From: an uncultured Lachnobacterium sp.
GTDB taxonomy: Bacteria > Bacillota > Clostridia > Lachnospirales > Lachnospiraceae
Length of the DNA: 7,615 nucleotides
Direction: 5' to 3'
NCBI GenBank assembly: GCA_945971355.1
Contig: CAMFPD010000098.1
Coordinates: 1 to 7,615, forward strand
Shown: piece by piece, positions 1 to 6,338 of the stretch
Position numbering within the stretch: the stretch's first letter is position 1
How the letters are laid out: each line of letters opens with the position of its first letter
The notes under the pieces: model-generated
The model's database searches: none
Told to the model about the DNA's origin: nothing
Seen by the model: the letters and a program-made list of their open reading frames with translations, nothing else
Made by a program: the position numbers and the translations under genes

Positions 1-1902
1 CTATGCATTGTAATCTGTATAATCAGTGCTTTCATATGTTGCTGTCTCATACGAAGTATTATCATCATATGAACTCTCCTCATATGAAGCATCCTGATAT
101 GAATTGTCCTGATTTGTTACTTCCTGATATCCAATCTCTTCCGGAACTTCATTACTCTGAATAACAAAACGCTTTGTCTCGTCACTTAATGTCTCCATAT
201 TATATGTATTGTCATCAGACTGTCCTTTTATATCAAGAATCAGATTAACCAGTGTACAAGTATCCTGAGCCGCTGATTCGATACCCTCAGCACACTGTCC
301 TACGGTACTTGCAATATCATTAACATTGCTGGCCATGATTGCAGTAGTCTCTTTTATCATCTCTGCCTTCTCGCCGTAAGCCTCGATAATTTCACCCATT
401 TTATCAGCATCATCATCGTAGGAATCCGCAATCTGCTCAAACCTGTGGAAATCCTCCACAATATCAGTTCCAACAAAATCCATCAGTTCACTTGAATTAT
501 CAATAAGTCTCTCAACAGCAGCAATAACACCAGCAGATATACCCTGAATATTATTTGCAGTTTCCTTTGAAGAATCTGCAAGCTGTCTAATCTCATCTGC
601 TACAACCGCAAAGCCCTTTCCTGCTTCACCTGCTCTGGCTGCCTCAATAGATGCATTAAGCGCAAGAAGATTAGTCTGCGCAGCAATAGAAAGAATATCT
701 TCTGTAAGGCTCTCGATATCCTTAACCTTTCTACTCTCCTGAATCGCTGTTCCCATTACCTCTTTTTGACGGCTTATGTTATCATTAATAATCTGGCATC
801 GTTTCTGTGCGCCCTCTCTGGCCTGCACTGCACGACCTTTAACCTCTATGACAAACTCATTACCTGTCTTAGTTGCCTCAGCCATTTCTGCAACAGCACT
901 CTCAACATTTACAGTTCCCTCAGCTGTCTGTGCAGCAGAATTGGAAACCACATCCATAGAGCTTGCAAGCTCCTCCATAACCGCTGAAATATTGCTGGCA
1001 TTCTCATTTGAAGTTTCAATTCCCTTATTTATCATTCCGATGGAAGTATTCACATTACCACTGACAGTTGTGATAGTACCCATTACTTCATCGAGAATTT
1101 CTACAAAATCATTAACTCCATCACACAAATCGCCGATCTCATCATTGGATCTAATCTTAATTCGTCTACTTAATTCACCGTGACCATCCCTGATAGTCTG
1201 TGCAAGTGCGTCAAGCTGCTCCTTCGCACTCTTTGCTGGTTTAGCAATAGTCCTTGACATAACGAACAATACAATAGCAACGAAAACTGTGGCAGTTATA
1301 ACAAGCACATAGTTAAATAATGTTGTACCACTAATTTTAACTGCTGCTTTGTTTGCTACAGAAGCATTTACTCCCGCCAATGCTTCATCAAAATCCTCCA
1401 GACAGTTGTTAACTGTTATTGCATTTTTGTACATACCGGATACAAGTGCTCCACACTGTACATTGCTTCTAGAAATACTTGCATCATATATTCCCTGACA
1501 GTAATCTGCAAATTCATAGGTAGCTTCCTTTAAAGCACCTACCGAAGCATTAATCTCATCATAATTCAAGAGGGCTGCCTTTTCTTCTGTCGAATCTGCA
1601 CAGGCCTTTAGCTTTTCTATCTGTGTCTGCAGATTACTCTGCATTGCAGACTCAGTCGCTGTTCCATAGGATGTATAACACAGATTACTATAAAGCTGTG
1701 TCTGCTGGAATGCAATCTGAAGATTCTTATTCTCATCTGCTAACTCCATCTCAGTTGTTAACATCTTATTGAGATTACTAATCTGGTTCAGCGCAGTGAT
1801 ATTCAAAAATACAATTGCCACTGTCACAATCAATATAATACCAAAGCTTATGGTAAGTTTCCTACTTATGCTGCTCTTTCGAGTTTTCTTTTGTTTTCCC
1901 AT
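1..1902 (-). CDS. Methyl-accepting chemotaxis protein (transmembrane chemoreceptor)
   Basis: This is a complete chemoreceptor of 633 residues, which senses a signal outside the cell and controls CheA kinase at the membrane. A Lys/Arg-rich N-terminus (1-15) leads into TM1 (about 16-37). A mostly helical extracytoplasmic region follows (about 38-193), with five cysteines (C75, C101, C135, C150, C167). TM2 is at about 195-216 and a HAMP linker at about 217-272. The long coiled-coil signalling domain carries the canonical hairpin tip at 406-443 (IAAQTNLLALNASIEAARAG, then GKGFAVVADEI). The ligand is unknown; the sensor looks like a four-helix-bundle type, which is an inference. The C-terminal tail (591-633) is acidic and has eight tyrosines in 5-residue repeats; no NWETF-type CheR tether is present. 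The ATG at 1902 follows AGGGGGAT at 1908-1915 with 7 nt spacing. No che genes are adjacent, so it is an orphan receptor on its own promoter. The stop codon is at the very edge of the window. Confidence 0.96.
   Translation of the reverse strand: MGKQKKTRKSSISRKLTISFGIILIVTVAIVFLNITALNQISNLNKMLTTEMELADENKNLQIAFQQTQLYSNLCYTSYGTATESAMQSNLQTQIEKLKACADSTEEKAALLNYDEINASVGALKEATYEFADYCQGIYDASISRSNVQCGALVSGMYKNAITVNNCLEDFDEALAGVNASVANKAAVKISGTTLFNYVLVITATVFVAIVLFVMSRTIAKPAKSAKEQLDALAQTIRDGHGELSRRIKIRSNDEIGDLCDGVNDFVEILDEVMGTITTVSGNVNTSIGMINKGIETSNENASNISAVMEELASSMDVVSNSAAQTAEGTVNVESAVAEMAEATKTGNEFVIEVKGRAVQAREGAQKRCQIINDNISRQKEVMGTAIQESRKVKDIESLTEDILSIAAQTNLLALNASIEAARAGEAGKGFAVVADEIRQLADSSKETANNIQGISAGVIAAVERLIDNSSELMDFVGTDIVEDFHRFEQIADSYDDDADKMGEIIEAYGEKAEMIKETTAIMASNVNDIASTVGQCAEGIESAAQDTCTLVNLILDIKGQSDDNTYNMETLSDETKRFVIQSNEVPEEIGYQEVTNQDNSYQDASYEESSYDDNTSYETATYESTDYTDYNA
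65..124 (-). repeat. 15-bp in-frame tandem repeat encoding the receptor's Tyr-rich tail
   Basis: On the plus strand, successive 15-bp units start at 65, 80, 95 and 110, with consensus TSATATGAANNNTCC. The first three copies are clear and the fourth is degenerate. They lie in frame in the chemoreceptor gene and encode QDNSY, QDASY and EESSY. Diverged copies continue toward position 10 (DDNTSY, ETATY, ESTDY). Copy number could vary by slippage or recombination without breaking the frame. Confidence 0.8.
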
Positions 1903-1977
1903 CGGATATCCCCCTGTTCGTATTTGTAAAATTTCATTATTTACCCATCAGGACACAAATCTGTTATTTTGAATGTA

Positions 1978-2006
1978 ATTATACTATTTTTCTTCCATAA
2001 AAACAA
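1978..2006 (-). promoter_or_regulatory. Probable sigma-A promoter of the chemoreceptor gene
   Basis: Read on the minus strand, TTGTTT (2001-2006) is separated by 17 bp from a perfect TATAAT (1978-1983). Transcription would start near 1971, giving a leader of about 70 nt before the ATG at 1902. I looked for a flagellar sigma-28-type promoter (TAAA - 15 - CCGATA-like), which many chemotaxis genes use, and saw none. The box match and spacing are seen directly; the activity is inferred. Confidence 0.6.
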
Positions 2007-2029
2007 TAGTTCCGACTATAAACATGGTC

Positions 2030-2092
2030 AGAAAACACAAATGGAAAGAGCTCCGACACTCTGTATTCCAACAAAGTGACGAAGCTCTTTCC
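2030..2092 (-). terminator. Long hairpin with U-rich tail, probable minus-strand terminator
   Basis: Two 22-nt arms (2071-2092 and 2043-2064) flank a 6-nt loop. Ten outer pairs are perfect (GGAAAGAGCT / AGCTCTTTCC). As minus-strand RNA, 21 of 22 positions pair if two G.U wobbles are counted, leaving one U-U mismatch. As plus-strand RNA the two wobble positions become C-A mismatches, so the structure favours a minus-strand transcript. A T-rich stretch (ATTTGTGTTTTCT) follows on the minus strand. It lies about 210 nt past the murI stop and just before the chemoreceptor promoter, where it would isolate the two units. The U-tract is interrupted, and the distance from murI is long, so a structured RNA or a repeat element is an alternative. 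Confidence 0.55.
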
Positions 2093-2105
2093 GAGGAGTT
2101 TAGTT

Positions 2106-2291
2106 ATGAAAATGTTTATTAATAAAAAGGGAATAATGAAAAAGGAATCACTTCCTTTTACATTGACTAGTATACGTTGTAAATATGGACGGAATATGTC
2201 TGAATTAGAAAACATTTATAAAATCATCCATAAAAAATTTTATAAACTATTTATAAACGTAACATTTAGTACATATTTCCCATATATTTAG
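2106..2291 (+). CDS. Doubtful small basic ORF, 61 codons
   Basis: An ATG at 2106 is preceded by GAGGAG (2093-2098) with 7 nt spacing, which is a good ribosome binding site and the main reason to list this ORF. The predicted 61-residue product is lysine-rich in its first half and ends in a Phe/Tyr-rich stretch; I see no known domain. The sequence is very AT-rich, no convincing plus-strand promoter precedes it, and its 3' end overlaps the inverted repeat beyond the murI stop. It may be a chance ORF or the remnant of a larger gene. Confidence 0.18.
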   Translation: MKMFINKKGIMKKESLPFTLTSIRCKYGRNMSELENIYKIIHKKFYKLFINVTFSTYFPYI

Positions 2292-2298
2292 GAAATAT
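2273..2298 (-). repeat. AT-rich inverted repeat just after the murI stop codon
   Basis: ATATTTCC (2273-2280) and GGAAATAT (2291-2298) form an 8-bp stem with a 10-nt loop, starting 3 bp beyond the murI stop. It could stabilise the 3' end of the murI message or act as a weak terminator. However, no T-run follows on the minus strand, so it is listed as an inverted repeat only. Confidence 0.4.
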
Positions 2299-2301
2299 TT
2301 A

Positions 2302-3081
2302 CTATAATACTCTTGTAAAAAGTCGTTCACAAAGCTGTACTTTTTGTTCGTTTTTCTCTCCATCCAAACTATTTCTGAACTCCACTACTCCTTTATTTTC
2401 AGCGTTTTCCAAAAGATCAGCCTCCTGTAATCTTCTCTTCATTTCTCTTGCAGTGCCTTCTGCACCATCAAACACAAGAACTTTATCCCCTAAAATTTCT
2501 TGTATCAGCTTTTTTGCAAAAGGATAATGTGTACATCCTAACACAACAGAGTCCACCTTATTATCCCTATATTCATACAATAACTCTGTAAGATACTTTC
2601 TTAAATCCTCCCCCTCCAAATCTCCTCTTTCTACAAAATCCATAAGACCTGGACATGGTAAAGGAATTATGTCGCCTTTATCTGAATATTTGTCAATAAG
2701 CTTTCTAAGCTTTTCCTGGCTAATTGTCATAGGTGTTGCCATAACAAGAACCTTAGGATGCTCCTTACACAAAACCGCCGGCTTGACAGCAGGTTCAATT
2801 CCAACAATAGGAACATTCGGGTACATTTCTCTGAGAACCCTGACCGCTGCACTTGTGGCAGTATTACATGCTACAACCAGCCCCTTACAGCCATCATCAA
2901 CCAACAATTTCTTTGCATGCTCACATGTAAGCTTTCTAACCTCATCCAGAGTTTTTGTTCCATATGGAGCATTTTTCGAATCCCCGTAAAACAGAAAATT
3001 CTCATTTGGCAGAACCTTTACCAGTTCCTTCAACACACTGATTCCACCCACTCCTGAATCAAAAACAGCTATTGAACTCAA
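2302..3081 (-). CDS. murI: Glutamate racemase
   Basis: This cytoplasmic, cofactor-independent enzyme interconverts L- and D-glutamate and supplies D-glutamate for peptidoglycan. The 259-residue length is normal for the family. All signature segments are present: AVFDSGVGG (5-13, with D8 and S9), GDSKNAPYG (33-41), VACNTATSAA (70-79, catalytic C72) and VLGCTHYPF (180-188, catalytic C183 and H185). The two-cysteine acid/base pair is therefore intact. The start is TTG at 3081. An in-frame TAG lies at 3085-3087, only one codon upstream, and no ATG occurs before the essential DSGVGG motif. AGGAAG (3090-3095) sits 8 nt upstream of the TTG. The gene is divergent from the YvyF-like gene and is the only cell-wall gene here, so it is probably monocistronic. 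Confidence 0.97.
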   Translation of the reverse strand: MSSIAVFDSGVGGISVLKELVKVLPNENFLFYGDSKNAPYGTKTLDEVRKLTCEHAKKLLVDDGCKGLVVACNTATSAAVRVLREMYPNVPIVGIEPAVKPAVLCKEHPKVLVMATPMTISQEKLRKLIDKYSDKGDIIPLPCPGLMDFVERGDLEGEDLRKYLTELLYEYRDNKVDSVVLGCTHYPFAKKLIQEILGDKVLVFDGAEGTAREMKRRLQEADLLENAENKGVVEFRNSLDGEKNEQKVQLCERLFTRVL

Positions 3082-3116
3082 GCTCTACACTTCCTTTCAC
3101 AAAGCATATGGCAACC

Positions 3117-3144
3117 TTGAATTTATGTTGTCATATGATATAAT
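3117..3144 (+). promoter_or_regulatory. Extended -10 promoter of the YvyF-like gene
   Basis: TTGAAT (3117-3122), a 16-bp spacer and a perfect TATAAT (3139-3144) are present. TG lies one base upstream of the -10 box (3136-3137), giving the extended -10 form TGnTATAAT. The start site would be near 3151, with a leader of about 34 nt. Two more TATAAT hexamers overlap at 3152-3162 and could serve as alternatives. The murI promoter must lie in the same interval on the other strand, but I found no clear pair of boxes for it. Confidence 0.6.
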
Positions 3145-3184
3145 TCTTATATATAATATAATCCCTACAAGAAGGAGAGACACC

Positions 3185-3598
3185 ATGTTCCAGAACAAAC
3201 AGCTTTTTGATAACGTTAACCAATGTAAATCTTGCAAACGCCCCCTGCCAAAGGATTATGCGCAGGATTTGTGCCCTCGTTGTCAGGAGATTCAGCTCTT
3301 TCATAATGTCAAGGATTATATTCGTTCCAACGACGTAAATGAATACGAGGTTGCTGATCATTTTAACATTCCTCTCCGTCAGGTAAAGGAATGGATTAGA
3401 GAGGGACGAATTGAATACAAGGAAACCTTTGCACAAAACTCAATCGCAGGTATGCACTGCCAACGCTGCGGCGCACCTGTATCCTTCGGAGCCCTCTGTC
3501 CTAAATGCCTTAAACTATACAATGGTAATAAAGGTTATGACGTGTCTCGTTCTGATGCCAATAAAAATGACAACAAGATGAGATATATTGATAAATAA
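3185..3598 (+). CDS. YvyF-like flagellar-associated protein with two zinc knuckles and an HTH
   Basis: The 137-residue cytoplasmic protein has CxxC pairs at C14/C17 and C30/C33, a helix-turn-helix-like segment at about 40-78 (EVADHFNIPLRQVKEWIREG is the core), and a second set at C92/C95 and C105/C108. This Cys4-HTH-Cys4 layout matches the flagellar operon protein family that includes Bacillus YvyF (TIGR03826-type), encoded next to flgM in Bacillus. Its exact role is not established. Zinc binding and nucleic-acid contact are inferred from the motifs. I chose ATG 3185 because AAGGAG (3172-3177) lies 7 nt upstream; an in-frame ATG at 3125 would fall inside the promoter. The C-terminal tail (115-137) is polar and probably disordered. 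Here the gene stands alone rather than with flgM, so the family call rests on architecture only. Confidence 0.8.
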   Translation: MFQNKQLFDNVNQCKSCKRPLPKDYAQDLCPRCQEIQLFHNVKDYIRSNDVNEYEVADHFNIPLRQVKEWIREGRIEYKETFAQNSIAGMHCQRCGAPVSFGALCPKCLKLYNGNKGYDVSRSDANKNDNKMRYIDK

Positions 3599-3613
3599 TG
3601 ACAGGTATTATTT
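3593..3613. terminator. Possible weak bidirectional terminator between convergent genes
   Basis: AAATAAT (3593-3599) and ATTATTT (3607-3613) pair across a 7-nt loop and include both stop codons of the convergent genes. T residues follow on the plus strand. The stem contains only A-T pairs, so it is weak and may not stop transcription alone. It is listed because nothing else in the 9-bp gap could do so. Confidence 0.25.
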
Positions 3614-4105
3614 TCTAAATGTAACCTTTGATCTGTATTTTTTAGCTACCTCTTCAAGGAACTTGTCATCCAGTTCAGCTTTAATCAAAAATGTTCCATC
3701 TGGATTTCTCACAATGATATCATAGTATGGAACGTTTTTGTCCTTTGAAGTATAATCCTTCACCTTCACACTGCTATCATTCTCGTAATTATATACGCTT
3801 CTGTCACCTGCCGGAGCAATAGCTGCAACTTCTTCAATACTGTACACACCAATTCTTTTTCTACGGCTCTTATTTGTAATCTTTGCAAATCTAAATTCAC
3901 CATCAAAGTATGAACACTCAAACTCTTTATTAGCCTTGAAAAACAAAAAATACCATACAAACGCTAAAATCACACCTGGCAAAAATAATACACCAGCCCC
4001 CATCAATGTAAGAACAAAGCATGTAAAAGCTAATGCCAAAATCAAACATCCAAATAATATCTTAACTATGCTTTTTTTTCTTTCTGTAAGTACAAAAACT
4101 TCCAT
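3608..4105 (-). CDS. Small two-TM membrane protein, DUF6106-like, unknown function
   Basis: The 165-residue protein has a basic N-terminus (RKKS at 9-12) and two adjacent hydrophobic segments at about 13-34 and 37-57, forming a membrane hairpin. A soluble domain of about 105 residues follows and is predicted to face the cytoplasm by the positive-inside rule. The cytoplasmic part has a basic patch (SRRKRIGVYSIEEV, 80-93) and beta-type strands near 126-143 (YYDIIVRNPDGTFLIKAELD). This layout resembles the clostridial DUF6106 family, from memory and not confirmed; no function is known to me. The start at 4105 is supported by TAAGGAG at 4114-4120. The coding strand has a run of eight A at codons 9-12. 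The gene converges on the YvyF-like gene and diverges from the debranching enzyme gene, so it is transcribed alone. Confidence 0.8.
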   Translation of the reverse strand: MEVFVLTERKKSIVKILFGCLILALAFTCFVLTLMGAGVLFLPGVILAFVWYFLFFKANKEFECSYFDGEFRFAKITNKSRRKRIGVYSIEEVAAIAPAGDRSVYNYENDSSVKVKDYTSKDKNVPYYDIIVRNPDGTFLIKAELDDKFLEEVAKKYRSKVTFRK

Positions 4106-4139
4106 TTCTTTCTCTCCTTAGTTGTCCTATTTCGTTATA

Positions 4140-4168
4140 AGTATATTTGATACTGTTTACAGTAACAT
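4140..4168 (-). promoter_or_regulatory. Candidate promoter of the two-TM protein gene
   Basis: On the minus strand, TATACT (4140-4145) lies 17 bp from ATGTTA (4163-4168). The -10 box is good and the -35 box is weak (3 of 6). The 14-bp dyad at 4151-4164 falls in the spacer, where a bound repressor would block polymerase. This is an inference from position. Confidence 0.35.
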
Positions 4169-4192
4169 ATAATAACATATGATAACAGATTT
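4151..4192. repeat. Dyad plus three 10-bp tandem repeats, operator-like
   Basis: TACTGT-TT-ACAGTA (4151-4164) is a perfect inverted repeat with a 2-bp centre. It runs into three head-to-tail 10-bp units: TAACATATAA (4163-4172), TAACATATGA (4173-4182) and TAACAGATTT (4183-4192). The 10-bp spacing would put the units on the same face of the helix. The array sits between divergent genes and could regulate either. The regulator is unknown. Confidence 0.5.
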
Positions 4193-4205
4193 TTTCCATA
4201 ACGTA

Positions 4206-4234
4206 TAGATTTTTTCCCTGAATTGGGCTACAAT
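4206..4234 (+). promoter_or_regulatory. Weak candidate promoter of the debranching enzyme gene
   Basis: TACAAT (4229-4234) is a good -10 box, but the sequence 17 bp upstream (TAGATT, 4206-4211) is a poor -35. A start near 4241 would give a leader of about 29 nt. The weak -35 would fit activator dependence, and the repeat array at 4151-4192 lies just upstream. This is suggestive only. Confidence 0.3.
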
Positions 4235-4269
4235 TATAGCATAAATTTTCGACTTTTTTCGGAGGGATT

Positions 4270-6276
4270 ATGAATTATCATATTAACAAAGAATCACTTA
4301 TGGATTTTGATAACAACATTCGAAGGGAATGGGCAATTACAAACGGTATAGGTGGCTATGCCGGAAGCTCTATTTTAGGGGCACACAACCGTACTCATCA
4401 GGGTTACCTTATTGCCAGCTTTCATCCACCAGTTTCTCGATATCTGGTTTTTTCAAAGACAAATGAAAGCTTTACCCAGAGTGGGAATACTTACGATTTA
4501 ACTACTGCCATGCACCTGGACCACAAGCTCTCAGAGGGAAATAAGTATCTGAGCGGCTTTGATTATGATAGCACGGTCTGTTTTTCATATGAAGCTGGAA
4601 ATCTCGCTTTCAAAAAATACATAAGTCTTGCTCCAAATGAAAACGTTTCTGCTGTTGCATACGAATTTGACAATGCAGGTGACGATGCAGAATTCACAAT
4701 CACTCCTCTTATGAACTTCCGTGAGCACAGTGAGAGCAGTACTCCTGTAAGCCTTAAGTTTATGGTAGAAGCTGGTGAGAATTACTTTACCCTTTCCCCT
4801 GCAAAGGAATCAGAAATTATGATTAACCTGAGCTTCAGCAATGGAAAGTTAGTGGAACGCAACGATAGATTCGATATCAATATGCAGCTTCAAACAGAAG
4901 TAGACAACGAAGTAGATGGTCTTGACTGCCATTTCACTCCTTACGATATCGTATTCACCATTCCTGCCCACAGCAAAATGCGTTACTCCATAGTGTGCAA
5001 GGCTGGATTTGCCAATGATTTTAACAATATCACTATAGACGAAAATTCAGCTTTCGATATAAGACAAAAGCAGCTTAACTTGACTGCCAAACTCATACAT
5101 CAGGCTGGATACAAGGATGAATTTGCAACTCAGCTTACTGTAGCTGCAAATCAGTTCCTGTCTCATCGCCAATCAACAGGCTACAAGACAATACTTGCCG
5201 GACTGCCATGGTTTACAGACTGGGGACGCGACACAATGATTGCGTACACTGGGTTAACCCTCTGTACAGGACGTTTTGGTGAGGCAAGAGATATACTTCT
5301 CACCTTTGCCCAATATGCCAAGGACGGAATCATTCCAAACATGTTTCCTGATAACGGACAAAGTCCTCTGTATAACACAGCAGATGCCTCTTTATGGTAT
5401 TTCTACGCAACTTACAAATACCTTAAATATGTAAACACTGCCGACGCATACAACTTTGTACACCAGAAGATATATCCTGTACTTACAGATATTATCTCAG
5501 CTTACAAATGCGGGACAGACTTTTCAATCTTCATGGATAAGGATGGATTAATACATGCCGGAAGCGGACTTGACCAAGTCACCTGGATGGATGTCCGCGT
5601 TGGAGATTGGGTACCTACTCCTCGTCACGGATGCCCTGTTGAGATAAATGCTCTGTGGTACAACGCTCTTAGAATCATGGAATTTCTTGCCAAAGAATTC
5701 GGCGATGATGATAAATATTATGCAGCAATGGCAGAACACACAAAAGCTTCTTTTAATGAAAAATTCTGGAATGAGAGCACCGGTTGTCTCTATGATGTAG
5801 TTTCTGATGAGCCGGATCCAACTATCAGACCAAACCAGATTTATGCAGTATCACTGCCATTTGCAATGTTAGACAGCACCAAGGAAGCCTCCATCGTAAA
5901 GGTTGTTAAAGACAAGCTGTATGTAGGCTGTGGCCTTCGCTCCCTTGACCCTGACCACAAAGACTATCATCCAATTTATATCGGAGCACTTTCAAAACGT
6001 GATGCTGCTTACCATCAGGGAACTGCCTGGGGCTTTTTGCTGGGCGGCTTTATCACTGCATACGTTAAAGTGAATGGCGCCTGCCATGAAACTGCCGAAG
6101 AAGCCCTCAAATTCCTGGAGCCTGTAAAAGCACATCTATGGGAAAACTGTATCGGTTCTATCTCTGAGATTTTCGACGGAGATGCACCTCACCATGGTCG
6201 CGGCTGCTACGCTCAGGCTTGGAGCGTAGGGGAAGTTTTGCGATGCTATACAGAGGACATTTTGCCGTATTTATAA
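4270..6276 (+). CDS. Glycogen debranching enzyme (amylo-alpha-1,6-glucosidase, GH133-like)
   Basis: The 668-residue cytoplasmic enzyme is predicted to hydrolyse alpha-1,6 branch linkages in glycogen or related glucans. An N-terminal beta-rich domain (about 1-265) begins with REWAITNGIGGYAGSSILGA (19-38), the hallmark of the archaeal/bacterial debranching family. The (alpha/alpha)6 catalytic domain (about 275-665) carries PWFTDWGRDTMI (313-324), DASLWYFYA (372-380), TWMDVRVGDWVPTPRHG (438-454) with EINALWYNAL (458-467), RPNQIYAVSLP (520-530), GTAWGFLLGGF (584-594) and ISEIFDGDAPHHGRGC (630-645). Acidic residues D321, D441, E458 and E633 are candidates for catalysis; which ones act is not shown by sequence alone. 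The length is complete and there is no signal peptide, consistent with intracellular storage glucan rather than dietary starch. GGAGG (4261-4265) lies 4 nt before the ATG. No other glycogen genes are adjacent. An intrinsic terminator follows, so the gene is probably monocistronic. Confidence 0.95.
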   Translation: MNYHINKESLMDFDNNIRREWAITNGIGGYAGSSILGAHNRTHQGYLIASFHPPVSRYLVFSKTNESFTQSGNTYDLTTAMHLDHKLSEGNKYLSGFDYDSTVCFSYEAGNLAFKKYISLAPNENVSAVAYEFDNAGDDAEFTITPLMNFREHSESSTPVSLKFMVEAGENYFTLSPAKESEIMINLSFSNGKLVERNDRFDINMQLQTEVDNEVDGLDCHFTPYDIVFTIPAHSKMRYSIVCKAGFANDFNNITIDENSAFDIRQKQLNLTAKLIHQAGYKDEFATQLTVAANQFLSHRQSTGYKTILAGLPWFTDWGRDTMIAYTGLTLCTGRFGEARDILLTFAQYAKDGIIPNMFPDNGQSPLYNTADASLWYFYATYKYLKYVNTADAYNFVHQKIYPVLTDIISAYKCGTDFSIFMDKDGLIHAGSGLDQVTWMDVRVGDWVPTPRHGCPVEINALWYNALRIMEFLAKEFGDDDKYYAAMAEHTKASFNEKFWNESTGCLYDVVSDEPDPTIRPNQIYAVSLPFAMLDSTKEASIVKVVKDKLYVGCGLRSLDPDHKDYHPIYIGALSKRDAAYHQGTAWGFLLGGFITAYVKVNGACHETAEEALKFLEPVKAHLWENCIGSISEIFDGDAPHHGRGCYAQAWSVGEVLRCYTEDILPYL

Positions 6277-6305
6277 AATAAATATCTACATATGAAACTT
6301 ACATC

Positions 6306-6338
6306 AATAGCCTCATTCCTATGGATGGGGCTATTTTT
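6306..6338 (+). terminator. Intrinsic terminator of the debranching enzyme gene
   Basis: AATAGCCTCAT (6306-6316) pairs with ATGGGGCTATT (6324-6334), including one T-G wobble. The stem continues CC/GG around a TAT loop with one bulged T, and a run of T follows directly. It starts 29 bp past the stop codon. This is a clear Rho-independent terminator in the plus direction. Confidence 0.88.

Noticed and set aside
776..1183. 135-codon open frame antisense to the chemoreceptor
   Set aside because: It lies wholly inside the conserved receptor gene on the opposite strand and its translation has no domain; it is a shadow frame.
1903..1970. Flagellar sigma-28-type promoter for the chemoreceptor
   Set aside because: A TAAA motif exists, but no GCCGATA-like -10 follows at about 15 bp; a good sigma-A pair lies just upstream.
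1979..2215. 78-codon open frame on the minus strand
   Set aside because: It has no ribosome binding site, runs through the long hairpin and the receptor's -35/-10 region, and has no recognisable domain.
2215..2257. Three TTTATAAA palindromes (2215, 2239, 2250)
   Set aside because: The spacing is irregular and the surrounding DNA is almost pure A/T, so chance is the simplest explanation.
3125..3184. Upstream start giving a 157-residue YvyF-like protein
   Set aside because: ATG 3125 lies inside the promoter between the -35 and -10 boxes and has no ribosome binding site, whereas ATG 3185 has AAGGAG at good spacing.
4106..4269. Riboswitch or T-box leader before the debranching enzyme gene
   Set aside because: The likely leader is only about 30 nt and no conserved riboswitch core or terminator/antiterminator pair is visible.
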